A stretch of DNA of 6,440 bases from Clostridia bacterium (GTDB lineage Bacteria; Bacillota; Clostridia; TANB77; CAG-465): contig CAAHEI010000099.1 of NCBI GenBank assembly GCA_900772475.1, positions 1 to 6,440 on the forward strand, read 5' to 3'. Every line of letters starts with the position of its first letter. The first letter of the stretch is position 1. A program made the translations under genes and the position numbers. Of this stretch, positions 1 to 6,215 are shown in pieces. The notes under the pieces are model-generated. The model was not told where the DNA came from. It did not search any database and saw only the letters and a list, made by a program, of their open reading frames with translations.

Positions 1-189
1 CTTTGTTAAAGTAATATCTTTTGCTAATTTAATTTCATTTATCTCAGAATCAATTCCTTTTGATGCATTAATTAGTTCTTCCTCATTCTCTACTGTTATT
101 GTTTTAGCACTTACATTAGTAGCTCCAATTAGTAAAAAACTAACTAGCATAAACAATGTTACTACTAAATATTTTGTTTTATTTTTCAT
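1..189 (-). CDS. Secreted/surface protein, N-terminal fragment with signal peptide
   Basis: Only the first 63 codons are in the window; the gene continues past position 1. The start is ATG at 189-187, preceded by a good ribosome binding site (AAAGGAG, complement of 199-205) about 9 nt away. The protein begins MKNKTKYLVVTLFMLVSFLL, a lysine-rich n-region followed by a hydrophobic core. A likely signal peptidase I site follows residues N-V-S-A (about residue 28), so the product is exported rather than lipid-anchored. The mature start (KTITVENEEELINA, then a later I-K-L-A-K-D-I-T-L) resembles the first rungs of surface proteins with pectate-lyase-like beta-helix repeats, where an 'EEL..A' helix precedes 'I.L..DI.L' strands. 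That resemblance is inference from a short fragment; the function is unknown. No convincing promoter was found in the 209-bp gap upstream (190-398). Confidence 0.85.
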   Translation of the reverse strand, partial: MKNKTKYLVVTLFMLVSFLLIGATNVSAKTITVENEEELINASKGIDSEINEIKLAKDITLTK

Positions 190-398
190 AAAACCATTCT
201 CCTTTCCTACAATAATTAGAAATGTTTCACTTTTGTTTAAAATCAACTTCATTTTTTTATAAATTTTTCTGTCTATTTTATATTGAATAATTTTAATACT
301 TGGTTAAAGCCATTAAAACTACTACCTTGTCTAATATTTCAAGGATTTACAACATTTTTTATAGTTCTTGATGTTAAAAGCTACAACTATTTTATTTT

Positions 399-1265
399 TT
401 ACAACTGGCTCCAGATTCTTTTTTCAACAGAATCTGCTACCTCTTTATATTTAAGCCTATTTCCACTTGCTAGATTTACTGTACTAACAATCGTATCTTT
501 TATATTTTCTTTTGCTGTTTCCATGCTGTTTGCATCTCCACTAAATTTAGCTTTTGCAAGTCCTGCAAGTGCATTTATTGCATCTGCACTTTGTTTCATA
601 TTTCTTCTTTCTGTTTCTGTTCCTGTAAATGATTCTTTTATTCCTCTTGCAAAAGATTTAAATCTTGGTTCTCTTAAAAATATTTCATCTAAATGGTTTA
701 TTGCATCTTTTACACATAAATCACTGCTAACATTTTTTCCATAACAAATTTTAATTCTTTCTACATAAGGATGACCCATTGTTTTTTCTTGTTCTGTTAT
801 TCCAACACTATCAGTTCCAATCTTACAATATAAGTTTATTATAACACCAACTTCTGAATATTTTTTTCCACCCTCCTGATTGTTTAAGACAGAATAAATT
901 TCATAATCTTTTATTTGATCATATCTGAATAATTCTTTAAAATTTTTCTTTTCTGTTTTGGGTGTAATTACTTCAAACATTGCAATACTATCTGCAAAAA
1001 CAATGCCATTAAATTGATAAAATGTTCTAAGCTTTTCTTCTTTATTTAATGGTTCAAAAGCCTGTCTGTATAAAACATCTTGTTTTTTCATATATTCAAA
1101 GTGTTGTTTTACATATTCTGAATCAAATTTTGAAATATCTATAAATGCACTACAATTTTTTTCACAATCTTTGCATATATATTTCTTATCTCTTAATTTT
1201 TTTCTTGCTAACATTCCAACTTTTTTGTTACAAAAACAACATTCTTCCTTTGAAAATAATCCCAT
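399..1265 (-). CDS. DUF4428-like zinc-ribbon protein with PH-like domain
   Basis: 288 aa, starting at ATG 1265-1263 behind a near-perfect ribosome binding site (AAAGGAGGA, spacing about 5-6 nt). No signal peptide or membrane segment is visible, so it is probably cytoplasmic. Residues 1-38 hold the pattern C9-x2-C12 ... C31-x2-C34 (with extra C10 and C38) in the context MGLFSKEECCFCNKKVGML, which matches the N-terminal domain called DUF4428, a presumed zinc ribbon. Residues about 85-175 (GIVFADSIAMFEV, then ELFRYDQIKDYEIY) look like the strand pattern of a bacterial PH-like domain. The tail, about 223-265, is alanine-rich and probably helical. Zinc ribbon plus PH-like domain is a common architecture of unknown function in Firmicutes. 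It lies 74 bp downstream of the 340-aa membrane-anchored gene on the same strand and may share its transcript. The domain calls are from memory of family patterns, not from a search. Confidence 0.85.
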   Translation of the reverse strand: MGLFSKEECCFCNKKVGMLARKKLRDKKYICKDCEKNCSAFIDISKFDSEYVKQHFEYMKKQDVLYRQAFEPLNKEEKLRTFYQFNGIVFADSIAMFEVITPKTEKKNFKELFRYDQIKDYEIYSVLNNQEGGKKYSEVGVIINLYCKIGTDSVGITEQEKTMGHPYVERIKICYGKNVSSDLCVKDAINHLDEIFLREPRFKSFARGIKESFTGTETERRNMKQSADAINALAGLAKAKFSGDANSMETAKENIKDTIVSTVNLASGNRLKYKEVADSVEKRIWSQL

Positions 1266-1339
1266 AAAATTCCTCCTTTAATTTATATTTTTTTACTCTA
1301 TTTTAGTTTTAGATTTTATTTTTTCTTTCTATTTTTTTA

Positions 1340-2362
1340 TTAATCATTTGTTGTAAAGTTATTTAATACGTTATTAACCAACTTTTCTCCAAGACTGTCT
1401 TCTATTCCTACATATTGAATGTATAGAAAATCATATACTTTGCCATCCTTCTCAAAGTAACCTGCCATCCAAGTTTTATATTTTTCTGGTGATGAACTTC
1501 CTCCTATTGCATGTCTAGATACATCTACTTTAACTTTTTGACCAAATAAATTATAATCTTCAAATTTCTTTTTAAAAGTTTTCTCTTGGTACGCAAGACA
1601 AGTATCTAAATTTTGGTAATTTCCTTCATTTCCATAATATGTTAATCTAAATGAAACGCCTTCCCCTTTATACTTATTTACTTCATTTAAGCCGTATATG
1701 TTTGTTACGCCATTTGAATCTGGATATTGATTAACATAATATTTACTTTCGTCTGGATTTTCTATATTTTTTACTATTAATTTATGGTTCGACGATATTA
1801 TTCCATCAACTTTTTTTCCCTCTATCTTATCATTTATTGTCATAGAGCTTAAAATATTTTTTAATTCTTCTGATTTTGCAAATTCTGTTACATCTAAATC
1901 TGCCCCATTATTTTTGTTTTTACTTATTTTTACTATTACTTGTAGACAATTACCTTCTTCATTTTTATTTAATAAACTTACTCCGTAATAATTAAATTTA
2001 TCATAATACTCATATCCACCTAATTCTGTATAATTTGTTTGTGCATAATTTTCTTCGCTAGATTTATTCTCTTTTTCTCTTTTATTAGAACTTTCATTTG
2101 TTTTTGAAAAATTAAATGAAATTTTGATGTTTCTTTCTTCATTTATAAGTTTACCTGCTACATAAGGTGTATTTTCTAAATCTGCTTCAAATTTATATCC
2201 TGCATCTTTTGGGTATTTAACTGTAAATTCAAATGGTGCATATTCATCCACTAATTTTGCTATCTCCATATTTTTATCTTCTTTGTTTTTAAAACAAAAT
2301 ACAAGTATTATAGCTAAAGCTACTACAATTATTAATGCTGAAAAAATTATTTTTTTATTCAT
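1340..2362 (-). CDS. Membrane-anchored extracellular protein, two-domain
   Basis: 340 aa from ATG 2362-2360 with an excellent ribosome binding site (AAGGAGG, complement of 2370-2376, spacing 7 nt). Residues 5-24 form one hydrophobic segment after MNKK. C23 sits in V-F-C-F, which is not a lipobox (the usual L-[AS]-[GA] before Cys is missing), so an uncleaved N-terminal anchor with the rest outside the cell is more likely than a lipoprotein. The remainder is a polar, tyrosine-rich, mostly beta-looking region. It seems to contain two related halves: about 44-178, from F-E-F-T-V-K-Y-P to I-L-S-S-M-T-I-N-D, and about 193-340, from H-K-L-I-V-K to V-L-N-N-F-T-T-N-D. Each half has an 'L.G' strand, a long 'Q/YVIV'-type strand and a closing helix. 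This recalls PsbP-like or related small lipoprotein folds, but I do not recognise the family and assign no function. It is first in a probable unit with the zinc-ribbon gene and is transcribed divergently from the response regulator. Confidence 0.85.
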   Translation of the reverse strand: MNKKIIFSALIIVVALAIILVFCFKNKEDKNMEIAKLVDEYAPFEFTVKYPKDAGYKFEADLENTPYVAGKLINEERNIKISFNFSKTNESSNKREKENKSSEENYAQTNYTELGGYEYYDKFNYYGVSLLNKNEEGNCLQVIVKISKNKNNGADLDVTEFAKSEELKNILSSMTINDKIEGKKVDGIISSNHKLIVKNIENPDESKYYVNQYPDSNGVTNIYGLNEVNKYKGEGVSFRLTYYGNEGNYQNLDTCLAYQEKTFKKKFEDYNLFGQKVKVDVSRHAIGGSSSPEKYKTWMAGYFEKDGKVYDFLYIQYVGIEDSLGEKLVNNVLNNFTTND

Positions 2363-2483
2363 CTTACTTCCTCCTTAAATTAAACTTTACAAGTTTTTGA
2401 TAGTGTTTTATATCCTAGTTTTCATTACCTGCTTATCACTGTTAATTAATTTTTTATATTTCCTATTTTCACCACCTTTTATT

Positions 2484-2514
2484 TATAATATTTTTAAAGA
2501 AAAAAAATATTATA
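2484..2514. repeat. AT-only inverted repeat
   Basis: A perfect 12-bp inverted repeat (TATAATATTTTT at 2484-2495 and its complement at 2503-2514) around a 7-nt spacer. It contains no G-C pair, so as RNA it would be weak. It could act as curved or easily melted DNA, or lie in the leader of the minus-strand gene. In a region this AT-rich such repeats also arise by chance. Confidence 0.45.
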
Positions 2515-2539
2515 TTATTTAAATGTTTTTACTAAGTTT

Positions 2540-2568
2540 TTTATAGTCATTAAATATATGCTTTTCAT
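2540..2568 (-). promoter_or_regulatory. Candidate promoter for the membrane-anchored protein gene
   Basis: On the minus strand, ATGAAA (complement of 2563-2568) is followed after 17 bp by TATAAA (complement of 2540-2545). The -10 matches 5 of 6 and the -35 only 4 of 6 of the sigma-A consensus. It would give a leader of roughly 170 nt ahead of the gene starting at 2362, including the AT-only hairpin. A second TATAAA (complement of 2407-2412) lies nearer the gene but has no recognisable -35, so which is used cannot be decided here. Confidence 0.3.
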
Positions 2569-2591
2569 CATTTACTTATTAATATACTTAT

Positions 2592-2616
2592 ATGAATTTT
2601 ATAACATAAAATTCAT
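2592..2616. repeat. Perfect 11-bp palindrome, operator-like
   Basis: ATGAATTTTAT at 2592-2602 and its exact reverse complement at 2606-2616 are separated by only 3 nt (AAC). No run of T follows on the plus strand and no gene ends here, so it is not a terminator. It lies between the two divergent promoters, which fits a binding site for a dimeric regulator. No second copy was seen in the window. Confidence 0.55.
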
Positions 2617-2628
2617 TAAAATACTATT

Positions 2629-2689
2629 GTACTTTTGGTGCAATTTTTTGTTAAATTTTGCACCAAAAGTGCAAAAGCAACAAAAGTTG
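2629..2689. promoter_or_regulatory. Cluster of three related dyads upstream of the response-regulator promoter
   Basis: A perfect 13-bp inverted repeat (ACTTTTGGTGCAA at 2631-2643, complement at 2658-2670) is built from two 13-mers that are themselves dyads: GTACTTTTGGTGC (2629-2641) and GCACCAAAAGTGC (2660-2672). Each is the reverse complement of the other except at one base. A third, related site, CAAC-AAAA-GTTG (2678-2689), abuts the -35 region. The first two centres are 31 bp apart, about three helical turns, so they lie on the same DNA face. Placed against the inferred transcription start near 2725, the sites centre near -90, -59 and -42. The last is the classic position for an activator touching the polymerase. 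Autoregulation by the adjacent LuxR-type regulator is an inference. The outer repeat could also fold as a hairpin if transcribed from further upstream. Confidence 0.6.
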
Positions 2690-2718
2690 TTTATTTTTAC
2701 GGATTATTATGGTACAAT
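2690..2718 (+). promoter_or_regulatory. Extended -10 promoter of the response-regulator gene
   Basis: TACAAT at 2713-2718 (5 of 6 of TATAAT) is directly preceded by TGG, giving an extended -10 element. The -35 position at 17-bp spacing holds only TTTATT (2690-2695), a poor match. An extended -10 with a weak -35 next to a dyad site is typical of activator-dependent promoters. It predicts a leader of about 28 nt before the start codon. Confidence 0.6.
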
Positions 2719-2739
2719 ATATTTGATATAAATAATTTT

Positions 2740-2745
2740 GGAGGT
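2740..2745 (+). promoter_or_regulatory. Ribosome binding site that decides the TTG start
   Basis: GGAGGT lies 7 nt before TTG at 2753. The frame is open to an earlier TTG at 2738, but that codon overlaps this site and cannot be served by it. The start at 2753 also places the first REC strand (N-I-I-V-I-D-D) right after the initiator, as is normal for the family. Confidence 0.8.
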
Positions 2746-2752
2746 GTCTATA

Positions 2753-3388
2753 TTGTATAATATTATTGTAATAGACGATCATAAAATGTTAAGAGAAATG
2801 ATTGCTGAAACACTAAGTACAAGAGGTTTTAATGTTGTTGCTACTAGTGGGGATGCAAAAAACTCTGTATCTTTATGTGAAAAATTTAAACCTGACTTAA
2901 TTTTAATGGATATCTGCACCGAAAACAATTCAAGCGGATTAGCATATTCAAAAATAATAAAAGAGAACTTTCCAAGTGTAAAAATTATACTTATGACGGG
3001 TGTACCAGATTTAACTTTTATAGATAAAGCGAAAGCTAATAACGTTGATAGTTTTATTTACAAGAATATTAGTAGTAATTCTCTTATAACTACTATTCAA
3101 AATACTATTGATGGCTATTCTTTATATCCAAATTCTAATAGTCCAAAATCAAACATTTCTGATGTTTTAAAGAATCTAACAGATACTGAATTAAGCGTTT
3201 TGACTGAATATTGTAAAACACTAGACAGAAATGAAGTTGTGAAAAGACTTGGAATATCTGTAAGAACACTAAAATCACATATTTCATCTATTTATGGAAA
3301 AACTGGTTATGATAATTTAGCAAAACTTGCTATATATTGTGTGGGTAATGGTTTGATAGTTCCAAACTTAGAGGCTCCAAAAGAATAA
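2753..3388 (+). CDS. NarL/LuxR-family response regulator
   Basis: 211 aa from a TTG start. Residues 2-121 form a receiver domain with all key residues: acidic pair D8-D9, phosphoacceptor D53 (in D-L-I-L-M-D), T82 (L-M-T-G) and K104 (I-Y-K-N). Residues about 140-205 form a LuxR/GerE-type helix-turn-helix, beginning LTDTELSVL, with recognition-helix region G-I-S-V-R-T-L-K-S-H-I-S. The usual 'TVK.H' appears here as 'TLKSH', still a close match. A cytoplasmic DNA-binding protein activated by phosphorylation is expected from the family. It converges on the sensor operon 22 bp away, and its most likely partner is the histidine kinase at 3411-4553. Dyad sites just upstream of its promoter suggest autoregulation. 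The rare TTG start may keep its level low. Confidence 0.93.
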   Translation: MYNIIVIDDHKMLREMIAETLSTRGFNVVATSGDAKNSVSLCEKFKPDLILMDICTENNSSGLAYSKIIKENFPSVKIILMTGVPDLTFIDKAKANNVDSFIYKNISSNSLITTIQNTIDGYSLYPNSNSPKSNISDVLKNLTDTELSVLTEYCKTLDRNEVVKRLGISVRTLKSHISSIYGKTGYDNLAKLAIYCVGNGLIVPNLEAPKE

Positions 3389-3426
3389 AAGAATAACTGC
3401 TATTTCAATGTTAGCAGTTATTTTTT
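3388..3426. terminator. Bidirectional Rho-independent terminator
   Basis: An 11-bp perfect stem (AATAACTGCTA at 3392-3402, complement at 3412-3422) with a 9-nt loop. It extends to 3388/3426 through A-T pairs and one G-U. On the plus strand the stem runs into T(6), ending the response-regulator transcript. On the minus strand it runs into TTCTTTTATT, ending the sensor operon. The kinase stop codon (3413-3411) lies inside the loop-proximal stem. Confidence 0.88.
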
Positions 3427-4553
3427 ATTGATATATTTACCGAAAACTCTGGAAGTGTTGAAATATAGAACATTCCTCCTAATTTTTCGATTTTTCTTCT
3501 CATGTCTTTTATTCCCTGATTTTCTGTTATAAATTCATTTGATTTTTTACCATTATTTGTTATTATCATATATGTTTCTTCTAATGTTTCTTTTATATTT
3601 ACAAATACTTTTGAACTCCCTGCGTGTCTTATTGCATTTGTAGTTGCCTCTCTAATAATTTCAAAAAATACTTTTGCTACTTCTTTATTTTGAGGAAATT
3701 TACCATTTATAACAATGTCTGTTCCGTTTTTTTTATGTATTTTTATTAAATTTTCTAGATTTGTATTTGTATCCTCAGTATCTTCAATATCTATGAACAT
3801 TTTTTGTATCATAAATTTTATTTCTTCAAAGTTTTCTTGACTTATATTTTCTCTATTTAAATATTGTTGTAAAATTGAAAGATTTTGTCCTAATATATCA
3901 TGATATTTATTTTTTAGTTTTAGTAAATTCTTTTCTCTTTCTAATTCTTCTATATTGTCGATACTTAATAATATTTGTTTGTTGTTTTCTTTTATTTTTC
4001 TATTTTGATCATTTAATTTCTGATGTAATTCATATTCCTCTGTTATATCAAATGTAATTATTTCATTATCATTTACTACAAATACATAATATTTATCTTC
4101 GACTTTCACACAATAATTTTTATCTAGCTGATCTATACTTTGTTTTATTATATTTGTAACATAGTCTTTCTTTATGTTTAATTTATTTAATATTTCATAC
4201 ATTTTATTGTTTATTAATTTTACTTTCTTACCTTTTAATACTAAAATTCCTACTTCACATTCGTCTGTAACTTTTTTTATAGAAAAATCAGTAATAGTTT
4301 CTTTTTTATAATATCTAAAATACATATATATAAGTGAAATTATTTCATATATTATACCTAAAACTACAATTACTAATAATTTATTTCTTAATATATATTC
4401 TTGCATAAACATTGTTACAAATATTATTATAGAAACAATATATTCTAGTACATAATCTATTTTATTTTTATTTATTATACTTGTTTTTAGTATAGTTTTT
4501 AGGATCTGGCATACTAATAAAATACACAATATTCCTATTATAATTGCTGTCAT
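3411..4553 (-). CDS. Sensor histidine kinase, HisKA_3/NarX-DesK-like type
   Basis: 380 aa. Three hydrophobic segments (about 2-20, 33-50, 58-79) are followed by a small PAS-like region (about 95-170, E-V-G-I-L-V-L-K-G ... T-F-D-I-T) and a coiled coil (about 172-214). The dimerisation/phosphoacceptor motif is K-Y-H218-D-I-L-G-Q-N, the HisKA_3 pattern paired with NarL-type regulators. The ATP-binding domain shows an N-box (F-E-I-I-R-E-A-T-T-N306-A-I-R-H) and a G2-like box (Q-G347-I-K-D-M-R-R-K-I-E-K-L-G-G). The G1 box reads T-N333-N-G-K-K, with Asn where DxGxG has Asp and Lys for the second Gly. I recall Asn-type G1 boxes in related clostridial kinases, so activity is still likely. It is the second gene of the sensor operon, 4 nt after the 7TM protein. 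The AGGAG site is 12 nt away, longer than usual. It is expected to phosphorylate the convergent response regulator. Confidence 0.9.
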   Translation of the reverse strand: MTAIIIGILCILLVCQILKTILKTSIINKNKIDYVLEYIVSIIIFVTMFMQEYILRNKLLVIVVLGIIYEIISLIYMYFRYYKKETITDFSIKKVTDECEVGILVLKGKKVKLINNKMYEILNKLNIKKDYVTNIIKQSIDQLDKNYCVKVEDKYYVFVVNDNEIITFDITEEYELHQKLNDQNRKIKENNKQILLSIDNIEELEREKNLLKLKNKYHDILGQNLSILQQYLNRENISQENFEEIKFMIQKMFIDIEDTEDTNTNLENLIKIHKKNGTDIVINGKFPQNKEVAKVFFEIIREATTNAIRHAGSSKVFVNIKETLEETYMIITNNGKKSNEFITENQGIKDMRRKIEKLGGMFYISTLPEFSVNISIKNNC

Positions 4554-4571
4554 AACATTAATTTTCTCCTC
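4550..4571 (-). promoter_or_regulatory. Translational coupling junction with a two-codon mini-ORF
   Basis: On the minus strand the 7TM gene ends in TAA whose last A begins an ATG (4558-4556). This gives ATG-TTA-TGA, whose stop overlaps the kinase ATG (4553-4551) in an ATGA arrangement. The Shine-Dalgarno GAGGAG (complement of 4566-4571) is 7 nt from the mini-ORF ATG but 12 nt from the kinase ATG. Ribosomes may therefore initiate at the mini-ORF and re-initiate at the kinase, which would tie kinase level to the 7TM protein. The arrangement is seen directly; the effect is inferred. Confidence 0.45.
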
Positions 4572-6066
4572 TTAAAATTTTCAATTTTATAGTTGTTCCA
4601 TCTTCATCTACTATTTGCTCAATTTCTAATATTCTTTCTAATTGTAATTTTTCTATTTCTTTTTTAAAATTCTTATGTTTACCATCAAATAAATATTTTA
4701 TTTCTATATATGAATTGTTTACCTGTATATATAAAATAAAATTAGCTGTTCTAAATTTCATTATAGTTTCAAATATAATCTCATAAATATTAGCTGTTTC
4801 TCCACTACTTATCTCAAAATTATTTGTTTTTAAAACTCCATTTATTCCTAGTGATTGTGCCTCTATTAACATTTCATTTATAATTACTTCTAGTCTTTTA
4901 TTATCATATTTTTCTTTATTATAACTTGATATTACTAAATTACTCATTCTTTTACAATAGTTTAGTAATAGTTTTATGTTTTTCATTTTATCTATATCTG
5001 TTATTTTCATTTCTTTTATTAGTTCATTTATTAAGTTCCTTTTCTGTTCTATCTTTTCATCTAGTAACTCTATGATTTCGCCTTTTAATTTAGTTTCGTA
5101 TATTTCTGTTGCAATCTTTCTTTGTTTTTGTAATATTGTTTCTTGTTCTATAAGTTCTTGTTGTATTGATTTCAATTTTTCTTCATATTCATTTATCTTA
5201 CTATAATCTTTTTCTTCTATTGAATAGCCTCCATTTATAACATTAACATTTTTTATAATGTTATTATCTTTATATATACTTTTTACTTTGTTATTTTTTA
5301 TATCGTTTATTATATTTTCTTTTAAATTTATGGAATGATTTGTTACAATTCTCGTTTTTCCATCTTGTGATACGATTTCTAATGGCAAATTTGAATTTTT
5401 AAATATTTTCTTATATCTAAAATTATTTGGTATTAATTTGAAGTCAAGCATCATTTCTAATCCCACACAAAATAATGTTCCTATTATTACTGACATATTT
5501 GTTTTTCTTATTACCGGAATATTTTTTATATATAAAATTGTATATATTATGCCAATTAAAATAGTTACTGATATTAAAATTATGTTTTTGTATCCTTTAT
5601 TTTTGCTTGATTTTATTAGATTTATTATTGCCACTACTATTAAACATAAAATCCAAGCAACTATTATAAAATAACCTATATTATGATTATAATCATTTAT
5701 ATTGCTTTTTATTTTAAATACAATATTGTGTAAGCTGTTTGTAATTACTAACAAGAATAATATTATTGATATAATTATTACTACAATTCTTCTTTTTTTA
5801 TTTTTACTATTTATTAAATAACTGCTACAATTATAATAAAATGTTGGAATCATCAATAGTGGTATGTAATACAAATACCACAATATTTCTGTTACGTACC
5901 CTGTTGTATATCGTTTAACCATTCTTATTGCCATCCAGAATACTAATAATACGCCTATTGATAATACATATTTTTTTAGTGCTTTATCAAATATTCTTAT
6001 ATATAATAGTATTAGCCATATTGTATATATTGCTAATGCTAATACAGTTTGCTGAGTCTGTGTCAT
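4558..6066 (-). CDS. 7TM receptor with degenerate histidine-kinase tail (pseudokinase)
   Basis: 502 aa from ATG 6066-6064, 5 nt after AAGGAG. A GTG two codons upstream (6072-6070) overlaps that site and is rejected. Seven hydrophobic segments (about 8-25, 33-50, 58-77, 94-111, 131-151, 161-180, 190-208) match the 7TM N-terminus of a histidine-kinase family (HisKA_7TM-like). A short PAS-like stretch follows (about 210-250, including L-I-P-N-N-F-R-Y ... I-V-S-Q-D-G), then a long coiled coil (about 288-352). The dimerisation region has no histidine; it has Y370-C-K-R-M-S-N-L, which resembles a conserved YIKRRSNL motif I recall in clostridial 7TM proteins of this type. The N-box equivalent is Y-E-I-I-F-E-T-I-M-K437, with Lys replacing the ATP-binding Asn, and no G1 or G2 box is present. 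It probably senses a ligand outside the cell and controls the kinase encoded next, for example as a heterodimer. The ligand is unknown. Confidence 0.87.
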   Translation of the reverse strand: MTQTQQTVLALAIYTIWLILLYIRIFDKALKKYVLSIGVLLVFWMAIRMVKRYTTGYVTEILWYLYYIPLLMIPTFYYNCSSYLINSKNKKRRIVVIIISIILFLLVITNSLHNIVFKIKSNINDYNHNIGYFIIVAWILCLIVVAIINLIKSSKNKGYKNIILISVTILIGIIYTILYIKNIPVIRKTNMSVIIGTLFCVGLEMMLDFKLIPNNFRYKKIFKNSNLPLEIVSQDGKTRIVTNHSINLKENIINDIKNNKVKSIYKDNNIIKNVNVINGGYSIEEKDYSKINEYEEKLKSIQQELIEQETILQKQRKIATEIYETKLKGEIIELLDEKIEQKRNLINELIKEMKITDIDKMKNIKLLLNYCKRMSNLVISSYNKEKYDNKRLEVIINEMLIEAQSLGINGVLKTNNFEISSGETANIYEIIFETIMKFRTANFILYIQVNNSYIEIKYLFDGKHKNFKKEIEKLQLERILEIEQIVDEDGTTIKLKILRGEN

Positions 6067-6125
6067 ATTCACTCCTTTTTTATTGTTGATTTTACTATAA
6101 ATTCTTTTTGTCTACTATATATAAC

Positions 6126-6154
6126 ATAATAACAGATTTTCTATTTTTTTTCAA
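6126..6154 (-). promoter_or_regulatory. Sigma-A promoter of the sensor operon
   Basis: On the minus strand TTGAAA (complement of 6149-6154) and TATTAT (complement of 6126-6131) are separated by 17 bp, each matching 5 of 6 consensus bases. This implies a leader of roughly 55 nt before the 7TM start codon. The GTGC/CAAAA dyads found at the regulator promoter are absent here, so this operon looks constitutive by comparison. Confidence 0.68.
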
Positions 6155-6162
6155 CATAAAGG

Positions 6163-6192
6163 AAAATACTAGCCTGTTACAGCTAGTATTTT
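6163..6192 (-). terminator. Rho-independent terminator of the surface-protein gene
   Basis: A perfect 11-bp stem (AAAATACTAGC at 6163-6173, complement at 6182-6192) with an 8-nt loop, 23 nt after the stop of the sortase-anchored gene. In that direction the stem ends in ATTTT and continues CCTTTATG, a modest U-tract. It isolates the surface-protein gene from the sensor operon, whose -35 begins only 8 bp further on. Confidence 0.75.
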
Positions 6193-6215
6193 ATAACTTT
6201 CATTTGCATTAGTTG

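Larger units (their letters stand above)
2363..2752. other. 390-bp divergent intergenic region rich in dyads
   Basis: This gap separates the minus-strand 340-aa gene from the plus-strand response regulator. No plausible gene was seen in it. A short GTG frame after AAGGTGG on the minus strand (around 2460-2475) stops after 8 codons and has no usable spacing. The region holds an AT-only hairpin (2484-2514), a weak minus-strand promoter candidate (2540-2568), a perfect palindrome (2592-2616), a cluster of related dyads (2629-2689) and a plus-strand extended -10 promoter (to 2718). These are listed separately. The density of symmetry suggests a regulatory hub rather than spacer DNA. Confidence 0.7.

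Noticed and set aside
228..235. CAAAAGTG on the minus strand upstream of the left-edge gene, matching the dyad half-site
   Set aside because: A single 8-mer without dyad symmetry is expected by chance in DNA this AT-rich.
361..400. Hairpin (atagtt/aactat) followed by T-rich DNA, terminator-like on the plus strand
   Set aside because: The stem is only 6 bp with an 18-nt loop, and no plus-strand gene ends there. On the minus strand the following run is A, not T.
283..744. 153-codon plus-strand open frame
   Set aside because: It mostly lies antisense to the zinc-ribbon gene, has no ribosome binding site, and gives a Phe/Ser/Leu-rich product typical of the reverse strand of an AT-rich gene.
2290..2310. 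Lipoprotein lipobox at C23 of the 340-aa protein
   Set aside because: The residues before Cys are L-V-F, without the small residues required at -1 and -2.
2738..2752. Earlier TTG start for the response regulator
   Set aside because: It overlaps the GGAGGT ribosome binding site and would add five residues before the first receiver-domain strand.
2363..2752. Riboswitch or small RNA in the divergent region
   Set aside because: The hairpins are AT-only or operator-like, with no conserved aptamer-like segment that I recognise and no terminator/antiterminator pair.
3875..5674. Plus-strand open frames at 3875-4057, 4976-5206 and 5438-5674
   Set aside because: All are antisense to the kinase and 7TM genes, with low-complexity Phe/Ile/Ser products and no start signals.
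6067..6072. GTG start for the 7TM protein two codons upstream
   Set aside because: It overlaps the AAGGAG site, while ATG at 6066 is correctly spaced.
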